Shown: piece after piece, positions 7,176-16,277 of the stretch
How the letters are laid out: each line of letters begins with the position of its first letter
Numbering within the stretch: position 1 is the stretch's first letter
Source of the DNA: Mariprofundaceae bacterium
Lineage (GTDB): Bacteria > Pseudomonadota > Zetaproteobacteria > Mariprofundales > J009
DNA: 23,253 bases
Direction: 5' to 3'
Assembly: GCA_015489095.1 (NCBI GenBank)
Contig: WFMN01000065.1
Location: 1 to 23,253 of the forward strand
Notes under the pieces: generated by a model
The model's input: the letters and a program-made list of their open reading frames with translations, nothing else
Databases searched by the model: none
Told to the model about the DNA's origin: nothing
Translations under genes and position numbers: made by a program

Positions 7176-8245
7176 TGCAGGGCAAGCGGGTCATCGCGGC
7201 GATGAGCGGCGGGGTCGATTCCTCCGTCGTGGCGGCGTTGCTGCAACGCCAAGGGGCGGAGGTGATCGGCGTCTTCCTGCAGGTGTGGGACTACCGTCGC
7301 AGCGAGGTCAGCCGCCACGGCTCCTGCTGCGCGCTGGAGGATGCCTACGACGCCCGTCGGGTGTGCGACAAGTTGGGAATCCCCTTCTACGCGATGGACA
7401 TGCAGGAGGCGTTCACCCGCGATGTGATCGAACCCTTTGTCGCCGGCTATGCCAGCGGCGAAACCCCCAACCCGTGCGAGCGCTGCAACCGCTTCGTCAA
7501 GTTTGGCGCCCTGCTCAAGGCGGCCGACAAGCTTGGCGTCGAATCGATCGCCACCGGCCACTACGCGCGGCGCGTGGACGACGCGTCAGGCAGCCACCTG
7601 CTTCGCGGCATCGACCGCGGCAAGGATCAGAGTTATTTCCTCTCCACCACCAAGCCGGAGGCGCTGCAAAGGCTGCTGTTTCCGCTCGGCCATCTGCACA
7701 AAACCGAGGTGCGCGCCCTCGCAAGGGCGATGGCGATCCCCACCGCGACCAAGCATGAGAGCCAGGATATCTGCTTTATCCCCAACGGCGACCGCATCGC
7801 GTTTTTGCGCCGGCAACGGGCTGCGCGCGGTCTGGAGTCCGGTGCGATCGTCACCCGGGACGGCACGGTGCTCGGACACCACCAGGGCATCGCCCACTAC
7901 ACCATCGGGCAGCGCCGCGGCCTGAACCTCTCCGGCGGCCCGTGGCGCGTGGTCGGACTGGATGGCGCCGCGGCCAAGGTGATCGTGGCGCCGGCGGAGG
8001 AGGCGACGCTATCGCGTGTCACCATCGCCAACTGGAACAAAATCGCCCCGCGGCCGATGCCGGATCGGCTCAGCGCCGCCTTGCGCTACCACGCCGAACC
8101 CCAACCCTGCCACTGGATTGCCGCCGGCGACGACCTTATATTGCATTTCGACCGCCCCTGCGACATCACCGCGCCCGGGCAGGTGGCCGCCCTCTACGAC
8201 GGCGACGAGGTGATCGGCGGCGGTATCATCAGCGAAGTGGAGTAA
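7163..8245 (+). CDS. mnmA: tRNA-specific 2-thiouridylase MnmA
   Basis: MnmA thiolates U34 of tRNA-Lys, -Glu and -Gln using a relayed persulfide sulfur. The 360-residue protein carries the PP-loop SGGVDSS (15-21), the catalytic cysteines C105 in NPCERCNRFVKF and C204 in HESQDICFIP, and the C-terminal barrel domain with HYTIGQRRGL. Length agrees with the family (E. coli about 368). The frame is open well upstream, but family alignment begins at this ATG. The start sits in the right copy of an 18-bp direct repeat, and no good ribosome-binding site precedes it. It was probably once coupled to rsmB through an ATGA overlap. Confidence 0.96.
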   Translation: MTASLQGKRVIAAMSGGVDSSVVAALLQRQGAEVIGVFLQVWDYRRSEVSRHGSCCALEDAYDARRVCDKLGIPFYAMDMQEAFTRDVIEPFVAGYASGETPNPCERCNRFVKFGALLKAADKLGVESIATGHYARRVDDASGSHLLRGIDRGKDQSYFLSTTKPEALQRLLFPLGHLHKTEVRALARAMAIPTATKHESQDICFIPNGDRIAFLRRQRAARGLESGAIVTRDGTVLGHHQGIAHYTIGQRRGLNLSGGPWRVVGLDGAAAKVIVAPAEEATLSRVTIANWNKIAPRPMPDRLSAALRYHAEPQPCHWIAAGDDLILHFDRPCDITAPGQVAALYDGDEVIGGGIISEVE

Positions 8246-8248
8246 CCC

Positions 8249-9217
8249 ATGACCAGCACAACACCGCAACACTGTTTCTCGCAGTTGGAGGCCTACATCG
8301 GCACGCGCATCATCGGCCAGCAGCGGCTGATCAACCGGCTGTTGATCGCCCTGCTCGCCGACGGCCACCTGCTGGTGGAGGGGGCGCCGGGATTGGCCAA
8401 AACCCGTGCCATCAAGGTGCTCTCCGACGGCATCGAGGGGAGCTTTCACCGCGTGCAGTTCACCCCCGACCTGTTACCATCCGACCTGACCGGAACCGAG
8501 GTGTTCCGCCCGCAGGATGGCAGCTTTCACTTCGAGCGCGGCCCCCTGTTTCACAACCTCATCCTCGCCGATGAGATCAACCGCGCGCCGGCCAAGGTGC
8601 AGTCCGCCCTGCTGGAGGCGATGGCCGAGCGGCAGATCACGGTGGGCAAACAGAGCTACCCCCTAGCCGACCTCTTTCTGGTGATGGCAACCCAGAACCC
8701 AATCGAGCAGGAGGGCACCTACGCCCTGCCGGAGGCGCAACTGGATCGTTTCTTGCTGCTGGTCAAGATCGACTATCCCGATAGCGACGAGGAGCTGCGG
8801 ATCCTCCGGCTCACCCGGGGCGAATCGATCCGCGCCACCACGGGGATGAGCGACACAAAAAGCCCTCCCCTGATCACCCAGCCGCTGCTGGCACAAGCGC
8901 GCGCCGAGGTGCTTGCGCTGCACATGGCGGAGGCGCTGGAGCACTACATCGTACAGCTGATCACCGCCACCCGTCACGGGGAGCTGTGCAAGCAGTTGCA
9001 GTACGGCGCCAGCCCACGGGCGACGATGGCGCTCGATCGTTGCGCCCGCGCCCACGCTTGGCTTGCGGGACGCGACTTTGTCTCGCCCGAGGATATTCAG
9101 CAGCTGGCGCACGATGTGCTGCGCCACCGCATCGCCCTCTCTTTCGAGGCCGAGGCCGAAGGGATCACCACCGATCAGGTGATCGACCAACTGATCGACA
9201 TCGTGCCTGTTCCCTAA
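8249..9217 (+). CDS. MoxR-family AAA+ ATPase
   Basis: The 322-residue protein shows Walker A GAPGLAKT (45-52), Walker B LILADEINRAP with D108-E109, sensor 1 ATQNP, and LDRF typical of MoxR proteins. The C-terminal helical lid contains ASPRATMALDRCARAHAWLAGRD. MoxR ATPases act as chaperones with VWA-domain partners, and three such partner genes follow immediately. The ATG is 3 bases after the mnmA stop, and GTGGAG in the mnmA end serves as ribosome-binding site. The client of this system is unknown. Confidence 0.95.
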   Translation: MTSTTPQHCFSQLEAYIGTRIIGQQRLINRLLIALLADGHLLVEGAPGLAKTRAIKVLSDGIEGSFHRVQFTPDLLPSDLTGTEVFRPQDGSFHFERGPLFHNLILADEINRAPAKVQSALLEAMAERQITVGKQSYPLADLFLVMATQNPIEQEGTYALPEAQLDRFLLLVKIDYPDSDEELRILRLTRGESIRATTGMSDTKSPPLITQPLLAQARAEVLALHMAEALEHYIVQLITATRHGELCKQLQYGASPRATMALDRCARAHAWLAGRDFVSPEDIQQLAHDVLRHRIALSFEAEAEGITTDQVIDQLIDIVPVP

Positions 9218-9235
9218 CCGGGGAGGCAGCCATGG

Positions 9236-10153
9236 GTGTACACCGTGATCCATAGCCCCACCTCGGTCTCGCTGGCGGCGCTGATCAGCCTCGAACGCAA
9301 GGCGGGGGCGCTGCAACTGCTCTCCGGCTCCATCCGCTCGCCACTGGCCGGCGGCCACCTGTCACGGTTGCGCGGGCGCGGCATGGAGTTTGATCAGGTG
9401 CGCCGCTACCAGAGCGGGGATGACGCCCGCGCCATCGATTGGAAGGTGACCGCCCGCAAAGGCGCCCCCTACCTGAAAGAGTTCCGCGAAGAGCGCGAAC
9501 GCCCCATCCTGCTCTGCATCGACTATCGGCAGACGATGTTTTTCGCCACCCGTGGCGCACTGAAGTCGGTCATCGCCACCTCGATCGCCGCCCTCTATGG
9601 ATGGGGCGGCCTCGCCCACGGCGACCGCGTGGGGGGCTTGCTGTTCGACGATGATCGCGTGTGGGAACAACGCCCCGCAAAGGGGCGGAAATCGCTGCTC
9701 AGGCTGCTGCACCGCTGCTGCCATCACAGCAACTGGGGGGAGACCCCGCCCGCGCCCGACCGGAGACAGAACATCAGCCAAGTGTTGCTGCGGCTGCGGC
9801 GGGTCACACCGACCGGCAGTCTGGTGGTCATCGTCAGCGATGGCCGCGGCCTGGATGCGGCGTGCGAACCCCACCTGACAGCGCTGGCGCGCCACAACGC
9901 GGTTTTGCTGCTGCACATCACCGATCCGTTGGAGCACCATCTCCCCGCGGGCGGGATCTACCCCGTCCACGATGGCCATGCCATCAGGCTGATTGACGGA
10001 GACAACAGCCGCCTGCGGCAGCAGTATGCCCAGCAGCAACGGCGATGGACCGAGGCGCTGCAGGCGCGCTGCCGCCGCTCCGGCATCCACTGGATGGCAC
10101 TCTCCACCGAGGATGATCCACTGCATAAGCTGGGCGCGTCGGGGCAACCGTAA
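9236..10153 (+). CDS. DUF58 domain protein of MoxR/VWA module
   Basis: The 305-residue protein contains the DUF58 signature RGRGMEFDQVRRYQSGDDAR (47-66), followed by AIDWKVTARKG. A VWA-like fold follows whose MIDAS is degenerate: CIDYRQTM replaces DxSxS. No membrane segment is evident. DUF58 proteins are standard companions of MoxR ATPases; the molecular role is not established. The start is GTG at 9236, 9 bases after GGGAGG. An ATG at 9232 in another frame stops after seven codons and is a decoy. Confidence 0.9.
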   Translation: MYTVIHSPTSVSLAALISLERKAGALQLLSGSIRSPLAGGHLSRLRGRGMEFDQVRRYQSGDDARAIDWKVTARKGAPYLKEFREERERPILLCIDYRQTMFFATRGALKSVIATSIAALYGWGGLAHGDRVGGLLFDDDRVWEQRPAKGRKSLLRLLHRCCHHSNWGETPPAPDRRQNISQVLLRLRRVTPTGSLVVIVSDGRGLDAACEPHLTALARHNAVLLLHITDPLEHHLPAGGIYPVHDGHAIRLIDGDNSRLRQQYAQQQRRWTEALQARCRRSGIHWMALSTEDDPLHKLGASGQP

Positions 10154-10160
10154 GCCGCTG

Positions 10161-10679
10161 ATGGCCACCTCCCCCGTGCTCGACCAGTTGCGCGACATCC
10201 ATCCGCCACACGCGGTGGCGTGGTGGCCGCTCGCCCCCGGCTGGTGGCTCTTGATGGCAGCCTTGCTGCTGCTCGCGGGCGGCGCATGGTGGTACGCCAA
10301 GCAGCGTCGGGCACGGTGGCAACGCGCCGCGCTGCGGCAGATGCGGCAGGAGATCGCCCAGATTACGCGGCGCTATCACGAGCTTCACGATGGCAACGCG
10401 GCCTGCGCCGCCCTCTCTGCGTTGATGCGCCGGGTGGCGCTACGCTGCTTCCCCGAGGATCGCATCGCCGGGCTGCATGGCGAGCAATGGCTGCGTTATC
10501 TCGATGACAAGGAGCTGATCGGCGAGCGCTTCGCCCACTCCCCACTGGGCGCGATGCTGCTGCACGCCCCCTACTCCACGGACGAGGTCGATCCCGAGCC
10601 GCTGATCGACCTCGGTCGCCGTTGGATGGAGGCGGCGCTGCAACACCCCGCACTGCCCAAGCGGGAGGCGGAGCGATGA
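10161..10679 (+). CDS. DUF4381 single-pass membrane protein
   Basis: The 172-residue protein has an N-terminal stretch LDQLRDIHPPHAVAWWPLAP typical of DUF4381, then one membrane segment (about 28-48, WWLLMAALLLLAGGAWWY) and a basic soluble region ending around GRRWMEAALQ. Members occur with MoxR, DUF58 and VWA genes, as here. The ATG lies 7 bases after the DUF58 stop. An in-frame ATG further up, inside DUF58, is less likely. The stop overlaps the next gene as ATGA, implying coupled translation. Function is not known beyond membership of the module. Confidence 0.82.
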   Translation: MATSPVLDQLRDIHPPHAVAWWPLAPGWWLLMAALLLLAGGAWWYAKQRRARWQRAALRQMRQEIAQITRRYHELHDGNAACAALSALMRRVALRCFPEDRIAGLHGEQWLRYLDDKELIGERFAHSPLGAMLLHAPYSTDEVDPEPLIDLGRRWMEAALQHPALPKREAER

Positions 10680-11680
10680 TCCACTTTGCTTGGCCGCAGG
10701 TGGCGTGGGCGCTGCCGCTGCCGCTGCTGGTTCATTGGCTGCTCCCAGCGGCGAAACGGAACAACGACACGCAGGCGTTGCGGGTTCCCTTCGCCGACGA
10801 TCTGCCGCGGCTCGGCGCCGTGACGATGGGGGCATCGCCGCTGCGCAAGCCGCGCCTTCTCCTCATGGTGCTGCTGTGGATCCTGCTGGTGGTAGCGGCG
10901 ATGCGCCCCCAGTGGCTGGGAGACCCGATCGCGTTACCGATGAAAGGGCGCGATCTGATGCTGGCGATCGACCTCTCCGGCAGTATGCGCATCGAAGATT
11001 TCACCCTGCACGGCAAGCGCACCGACCGCCTGACCGCCACCAAGGCGCTGGCGTCGGAGTTCATCCAGCGCCGGGTCGGCGATCGGGTCGGGTTGATCCT
11101 GTTCGGCGATCAGGCCTACATCCAAGCGCCGCTGTCGTTCGACCGCGCCACGGTCAACCGGCTGCTGATGGAGAGCGCGCTGGGGCTGGCGGGCAAGATG
11201 ACCGCCATCGGCGACGCCATCGGGTTGGCGGTCAAGCACCTCTCCGCCGATCACGGCAAGGATCGCATCCTGATCCTGCTCACCGACGGGGTGAACACCG
11301 CCGGCAAGCTGTCGCCGATGGAGGCGGCGGGGCTGGCCAAGCAGGCGGGGCTGCGCATCTACACCATCGGCATCGGCGCCGACAGCATGATCCAGCAGGG
11401 GTTTTTCGGTCCCACCCGCGTCAACCCGTCGGCGGAGCTGGACGAAAAGATGCTAACCGACATCGCCGAGCAGACCGGTGGCCACTATTTTCGCGCCCGC
11501 AGCAGCGAGGATATGGCGCAGATCTACCGCGATATCGACGCCATCGAGCCCATCACCCGCGACAAACAGTTTTTCCGCCCGGTGCAGGCGCTCTTCTTCT
11601 ACCCGCTTGCGCTCGCCACCGTGATCGTGCTGCTGTGGAGCGGCGCCACCTTGTGGAAGCAACGGCGCCGCAAGTTGTAA
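10676..11680 (+). CDS. VWA-domain membrane protein, BatA-like
   Basis: The 334-residue protein has two N-terminal hydrophobic segments (about 5-24 and 60-76), a von Willebrand A domain and a C-terminal membrane segment (about 305-327). The MIDAS metal site is complete: D99-S101-S103 in DLSGSM, T176, and D204 in LLTDG. This is the architecture of BatA/BatB proteins, with the VWA domain between membrane anchors. It should pair with the upstream MoxR ATPase. GGGAGG lies just before the ATG. Only one VWA gene is present; a second VWA (BatB), TPR (BatC) or BatD gene does not follow. Confidence 0.92.
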   Translation: MIHFAWPQVAWALPLPLLVHWLLPAAKRNNDTQALRVPFADDLPRLGAVTMGASPLRKPRLLLMVLLWILLVVAAMRPQWLGDPIALPMKGRDLMLAIDLSGSMRIEDFTLHGKRTDRLTATKALASEFIQRRVGDRVGLILFGDQAYIQAPLSFDRATVNRLLMESALGLAGKMTAIGDAIGLAVKHLSADHGKDRILILLTDGVNTAGKLSPMEAAGLAKQAGLRIYTIGIGADSMIQQGFFGPTRVNPSAELDEKMLTDIAEQTGGHYFRARSSEDMAQIYRDIDAIEPITRDKQFFRPVQALFFYPLALATVIVLLWSGATLWKQRRRKL

Positions 11681-11754
11681 AATCATGGCGTATGGTGAGC
11701 ATTGACCCCATCCCTGCTTACCAATCACCCCCTTTTCCCTTCCGGAGTATCCCC

Positions 11755-12348
11755 ATGTCAAACCCGTTAAGCCAACAGACCATCCTCGCGATGTACCGCG
11801 ACAGCGGCGCGCTGCTGGAGGGGCATTTCATCCTCTCCAGCGGCCGCCACTCCGCTAACTATCTGCAGTCGGCGCTGGTGTTGGCCCATCCCGAACGGGC
11901 GCAGACCTTGGGTGGCGCCCTGGCGCGGCTGGTCGATCGCGGCGACTACGATCTGGTGGTATCGCCGGCGCTCGGCGGATTGATCATCGGTCACGAGGTG
12001 GCGCGGGCGCTCGGCCTCCCCTTCATCTTCACCGAACGCAAACAGGGAGAGATGCAGCTTCGCCGCGGCTTCACCATCCCAGCGGATACGCGGGTGCTGG
12101 TGGTGGAGGATGTCATCACCACCGGCGGCTCCGTCCGTGAGTGCATGACGGTAGTTCGCGCCCATGGCGGCAACCCGACCCGGGTGCTGGCCGTGGTCGA
12201 TCGCGCGCCCACCAGCGAAGGACGCTTTTCCGTCCCCCACCACACCCTGCTGGCGATGGATGTGCAAACCTACGCCGCCGACCACTGCCCGCTGTGCCAA
12301 CAGGGCACCCTGCCGGCGGTCAAGCCCGGCAGCAGAGGGGCGGCGTAG
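11755..12348 (+). CDS. pyrE: Orotate phosphoribosyltransferase
   Basis: PyrE condenses orotate with PRPP to make OMP in pyrimidine synthesis. The 197-residue protein has the PRPP-binding loop VLVVEDVITTGGS (114-126), FILSSGRHSANYLQ near the N-terminus and the flexible catalytic-loop region FTERKQGEMQLRRGF. A C-terminal HCPLCQQG adds a CxxC pair seen in a subset of PyrE proteins. CGGAG lies 7 bases before the ATG. The preceding 74-bp gap (11681-11754) probably holds its promoter, though I could not fix one. The stop is 2 bases before the RNase J start. Confidence 0.96.
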   Translation: MSNPLSQQTILAMYRDSGALLEGHFILSSGRHSANYLQSALVLAHPERAQTLGGALARLVDRGDYDLVVSPALGGLIIGHEVARALGLPFIFTERKQGEMQLRRGFTIPADTRVLVVEDVITTGGSVRECMTVVRAHGGNPTRVLAVVDRAPTSEGRFSVPHHTLLAMDVQTYAADHCPLCQQGTLPAVKPGSRGAA

Positions 12349-12350
12349 CC

Positions 12351-14009
12351 ATGACCAAGCAGGCAACCATTCGCTGCTTCCCCTTCGGCGGGGTTGGCGA
12401 GTTCGGCAAAAACATGATGGTCTATGCCATCGACAACGACGCCATCATCGTCGATTGCGGCCTCGGCTTCCCCAATCCGTGGCACCACGGCATCGACCTG
12501 TTGATCCCCGACATTTCGGCACTGGAGGAGCTCAACCTTACCCTGCACGCCATCGTGCTCACCCACGGCCACGAGGATCACCTGGGCGGCCTCCCCTTCC
12601 TGCTGCCGCAACTGAAGCTGCCGGTGTACGGCACCCCGATCACCCTCGGCCTGCTCGCCGGCAAGCTGGAGGAGCTGAGCTACAAGGGCGATCTGCGCCC
12701 CCTGCCGGAGCTGGAACCGATCGCCATCGGCCCGTTTCAGATCGAGGCGATCCCCGTCACCCACTCCATCATGGACGCGGTCTCCATCGCCATCCGCACC
12801 CCGCTGGGGCATATCATTCACACCGGCGACTTCAAGCTCGACATGGCGCCGCTGGACGGACGGATGACCGCCCTGCACCGCTTCGCCTCGCTGGGGGACG
12901 AGGGGGTGCTGCTGCTGGCATCCGACTCCACCAACGCCACCCGCGGCGGCAGCACCGCCAGCGAGAGCAGTATCGGCCCCAACCTGACGCAGGAGATCTC
13001 CGGCTGCCGCGGCAAGGTGGTGGTGACCACCTTCGCCTCCAACATGTTCCGCATCCAGCAGATCATCGACGCCGCCCACGCCTGCGGGCGCAGGGTAGCC
13101 GTCGCCGGGCGCTCACTCGAGCGCAATATCGCCATCGCCACCCGGTTGGGTCGATTGACCCTCCCCGCCGGCATCATGATCGATATCAAGAAGACCCAAA
13201 GCGTTGCCGACCATGAACTGCTGATCATCGCCACCGGCTCCCAAGGCGAGGTGCGGGCGGCGCTGGCGCGTCTGGCGCAGAACCATTTTCCCAACATCCG
13301 GCTTGGCGACGGGGATCTGGTGATCTTTTCGTCGTCGGCGATCCCCGGCAACGAACGCTCGATCGCCGGGCTGTTCAACCATATCTGCCGCCGTGGCGCG
13401 CGCATCCGCCACGCGGGGCAGACCCACCTCCATGTCTCCGGCCACGCCCAGGGGCACGAACTCAAAACCATGATGCACCTGACCCGCCCGCGCTACTTCT
13501 ATCCGGTGCATGGCGAATACCGCTTTCTGCTGGAACATAAGCTGCTCGCCCGCCAAGTGGGCATCGACGATGGCAACATCATCATCGCGGAGAACGGCCA
13601 GAGCGTGGAGATCGACGATCGCGGCATCCGCCACGGCAAGCCGTTTCAGGCGGGCGCCATCTTTGTCGATGGACAGGCGCGCGATGAGGTGGACACCATG
13701 GTGCTGCGCGACCGGCGCACGCTGGCGGAGGATGGGCTGATCACCGCGTCGGTCATCATCAACGGCAACGAAGGGGCGGTGATCGGCCAGCCGGAGCTGG
13801 CGGCCCGCGGGCTGCTGCATCAGGAGGTGAGCGAATCGCTGTTGGACGACGCCCGCCAGCAGCTCTCCGCCTACCTGCGCAAGATGGAGCGCGAACAGCT
13901 CACCGATCAGGAGTTCCTGCAGGAGGATGTGCGCATCTGGCTGCGACGCTGGTGCAAACGCACCCTGAAAAAACGGCCGCTCGCCGTTGCCGTGATTATT
14001 GAAATCTAG
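12351..14009 (+). CDS. rnj: Ribonuclease J
   Basis: RNase J is a metallo-beta-lactamase/beta-CASP enzyme with 5'-3' exo- and endonuclease activity in mRNA decay and rRNA maturation. The 552-residue length equals Bacillus RNase J1. The zinc site is visible as LTHGHEDHLGG (H72, H74, D76, H77), H138 in VTHSIMDAVS and D160 in HTGDFKLD. The beta-CASP region contains FASNMFRIQQI and GRSLERNI. Later motifs are HVSGHAQGHEL and PVHGEYRFLLEH. It lies 2 bases after pyrE and 15 bases before ftsK. Whether the organism also has RNase E cannot be judged from this window. Confidence 0.95.
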   Translation: MTKQATIRCFPFGGVGEFGKNMMVYAIDNDAIIVDCGLGFPNPWHHGIDLLIPDISALEELNLTLHAIVLTHGHEDHLGGLPFLLPQLKLPVYGTPITLGLLAGKLEELSYKGDLRPLPELEPIAIGPFQIEAIPVTHSIMDAVSIAIRTPLGHIIHTGDFKLDMAPLDGRMTALHRFASLGDEGVLLLASDSTNATRGGSTASESSIGPNLTQEISGCRGKVVVTTFASNMFRIQQIIDAAHACGRRVAVAGRSLERNIAIATRLGRLTLPAGIMIDIKKTQSVADHELLIIATGSQGEVRAALARLAQNHFPNIRLGDGDLVIFSSSAIPGNERSIAGLFNHICRRGARIRHAGQTHLHVSGHAQGHELKTMMHLTRPRYFYPVHGEYRFLLEHKLLARQVGIDDGNIIIAENGQSVEIDDRGIRHGKPFQAGAIFVDGQARDEVDTMVLRDRRTLAEDGLITASVIINGNEGAVIGQPELAARGLLHQEVSESLLDDARQQLSAYLRKMEREQLTDQEFLQEDVRIWLRRWCKRTLKKRPLAVAVIIEI

Positions 14010-14024
14010 TTCATCACCACCTTC

Positions 14025-16277
14025 ATGACTACCCGTGCGTTGGCGAGAGAGTCGGTGGCGCTGTTGCTGCTCGCGGTGGCAACCCTGCTGGCGCTGGCGC
14101 TCTACTCCTTTTCCCCCCACGATCCGTCGCTGAACCACGCCGTCCATGACGGCGCGGTCGCCAATCTGGCCGGGCTCTACGGCGCCTACTTCGCCGATCT
14201 CAGCTACCAGTTGTTCGGATACGGTAGCTGGATGGCGATCGCATTGCTGCTGGCGCTGATCGTGCGGGTATTGCTCGGTTGCACCCCCTACCTCGGTCGC
14301 TGGAGCAGCCTCTTCTGGCTCCCCTTTACCGTCGGGGTGTCGGCCTTGCTCGCCGCCCATCAACCGTGGATCGCCACCCACCTTCCCGCCCTGCCGGCGG
14401 GCATGGGAGGGGCGCTGGGCGCCATGTTGACCAGACAGTTGGACGGACCGCTCCATGCGGTCGGTCGCGACATCATGCTGCTGGCCTTCTGCCTCAGCTC
14501 ACTGGTGCTCGCCTCCCGCTGTTCGCTGCTGATGTTGGCGCTCCACCTCTGGTCGGGTACATGCGCGGCGGGGCGCTGGATGATTGCCGGCGGCAAGCGT
14601 CTGTTGGGTCGCGCCCATCAGCGGCTGGATGAGCGACGCGATCGCATGGTCGGGCAGGAGCAGCGCAAGAAAAGCCGCGCCGAACGCCCGGAACTGGCCA
14701 CCAACAGCGAGGAACTCGAAATCGCCCAGCAGCCCACCATCGAGGTCTCCAAGCGGGCGCTCAGCGACAGCCAGATCGAGCTGCCGTTGGCGCAACCGGA
14801 CAACGCCCCCACATCACCGCGGGCGTTTCGCCTTCCCAGCCTCTCCCTGTTCACGGTGGAGAAAGAGAAACAGGAGCTGAACGAAGAGGCGCTGCAAGCG
14901 ATGGCGCGCCTGCTGGAGAAGAAGCTGCTTGATTACAAGGTGGAGGGGCGCGTGGTCGCCATCCAGCCGGGGCCGGTGGTGGTGCAGTTCGAGTTCGAGC
15001 CGGCGGCGGGAACCAAACTGAGCCGCGTGGTGGGGCTACAGGACGATCTCGCCCGCTCGATGGCGGCGGTCAGCGTGCGGGTCTCGGGCAACATCGCCGG
15101 CAAGAACACCATCGGCATCGAAATCCCCAACAACCGCCGCCAGATCGTGCTGATGCACGAGGTGCTCTCCTGCAAGGCCTTCTCCAACAAGAAGCTGATT
15201 CTGCCACTGGCGCTGGGCGTGGATATCGCCGGCAAGCCGGTGGTGGCCGATCTGGTGAAGATGCCCCACCTGCTGGTGGCGGGCACCACCGGCTCCGGCA
15301 AATCGGTGGCGATCAACACCATGATCTGCTCCATGCTGATGACCCACACCCCGCGGAACCTGCGGCTGATCATGGTCGATCCCAAGATGCTGGAGCTCTC
15401 GGTCTATGAGGATATCCCCCACCTGCTGGTGCCGGTCGTCACCGACCCCCACAAGGCCAACAAGGCGCTGGCGTGGACGGTGTTCGAGATGGAGCGGCGC
15501 TACCAACTGATGAGCCAGGCCAAGGTGCGCAACATCCTCGGGTACAACAAGGCGGTGGCATCGGGGAAGCTGGATCGTCCGGCCTCCGACGATGACGACA
15601 ACGGCCTCCGCCATGAACACCTCCCCTTCATCGTGGTCATCATCGACGAGCTCGCCGATCTGATGATGGTGGCGGGCAAGGAGGTGGAGATGTCGATCTG
15701 CCGCATCGCGCAGAAGGCGCGCGCCGCCGGCATCCACCTGATACTGGCGACCCAGCGGCCGAGCGTCGATGTCATCACCGGCCTGATCAAGGCCAACCTG
15801 CCCAGCCGTATCGCGTTTCAGGTCTCGTCGCGTATCGATTCCCGCACCATCCTCGACCAGATGGGGGCGGAGCAGCTGCTCGGCATGGGGGATGCGCTCT
15901 TCCTCGATGGCGGACGGGAGGTGATCCGGGTGCACGGCGCCTTCGTTTCGGATGAGGAGGTGGTGGATCTGGTCGAACACCTCAAGCAGCAGGGACCGCC
16001 GGACTACAACCATGCGGTGCTGGAAGCGGCGACCGAGAGCGATGGTGCGTCAACGGGCGGCGGCGAAGATCCACTGGACGAGCGCTACGACGAGGCGGTG
16101 GCACTGGTCACCGAGAAAGGGATCTGCTCGGTCTCGATGGTGCAACGCTACCTGCGTATCGGTTACAACCGCTCCAGCCGGATCGTGGAGCGGATGGAGC
16201 AGGAGGGGATCATCACCCCGCCGGGCAACGGCGGCATCCGCAAGGTATTGGCGAGAAAGCAGGATGATGAGGCGTAG
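14025..16277 (+). CDS. ftsK: DNA translocase FtsK
   Basis: FtsK pumps DNA at the division septum and helps resolve chromosome dimers. The 750-residue protein has about four N-terminal membrane segments within residues 8-175, a short charged linker with many Arg/Glu, then the alpha-beta motor. Walker A is GTTGSGKS (420-427) and Walker B is VVIIDELADL (D541-E542). QRPSVDVITGLIKANLPSRI and the C-terminal gamma winged helix (DERYDEAVALV to GGIRKVLARK) are present, so it should read polar DNA sequences. No ribosome-binding site is seen before the ATG, so coupling to rnj is likely. The end overlaps lolA by 14 bp, the order found in E. coli. Confidence 0.97.
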   Translation: MTTRALARESVALLLLAVATLLALALYSFSPHDPSLNHAVHDGAVANLAGLYGAYFADLSYQLFGYGSWMAIALLLALIVRVLLGCTPYLGRWSSLFWLPFTVGVSALLAAHQPWIATHLPALPAGMGGALGAMLTRQLDGPLHAVGRDIMLLAFCLSSLVLASRCSLLMLALHLWSGTCAAGRWMIAGGKRLLGRAHQRLDERRDRMVGQEQRKKSRAERPELATNSEELEIAQQPTIEVSKRALSDSQIELPLAQPDNAPTSPRAFRLPSLSLFTVEKEKQELNEEALQAMARLLEKKLLDYKVEGRVVAIQPGPVVVQFEFEPAAGTKLSRVVGLQDDLARSMAAVSVRVSGNIAGKNTIGIEIPNNRRQIVLMHEVLSCKAFSNKKLILPLALGVDIAGKPVVADLVKMPHLLVAGTTGSGKSVAINTMICSMLMTHTPRNLRLIMVDPKMLELSVYEDIPHLLVPVVTDPHKANKALAWTVFEMERRYQLMSQAKVRNILGYNKAVASGKLDRPASDDDDNGLRHEHLPFIVVIIDELADLMMVAGKEVEMSICRIAQKARAAGIHLILATQRPSVDVITGLIKANLPSRIAFQVSSRIDSRTILDQMGAEQLLGMGDALFLDGGREVIRVHGAFVSDEEVVDLVEHLKQQGPPDYNHAVLEAATESDGASTGGGEDPLDERYDEAVALVTEKGICSVSMVQRYLRIGYNRSSRIVERMEQEGIITPPGNGGIRKVLARKQDDEA

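Noticed and set aside
9232..9255. ATG start for the DUF58 gene
   Set aside because: That frame stops after seven codons; the correct frame uses GTG 9236 behind the same ribosome-binding site.
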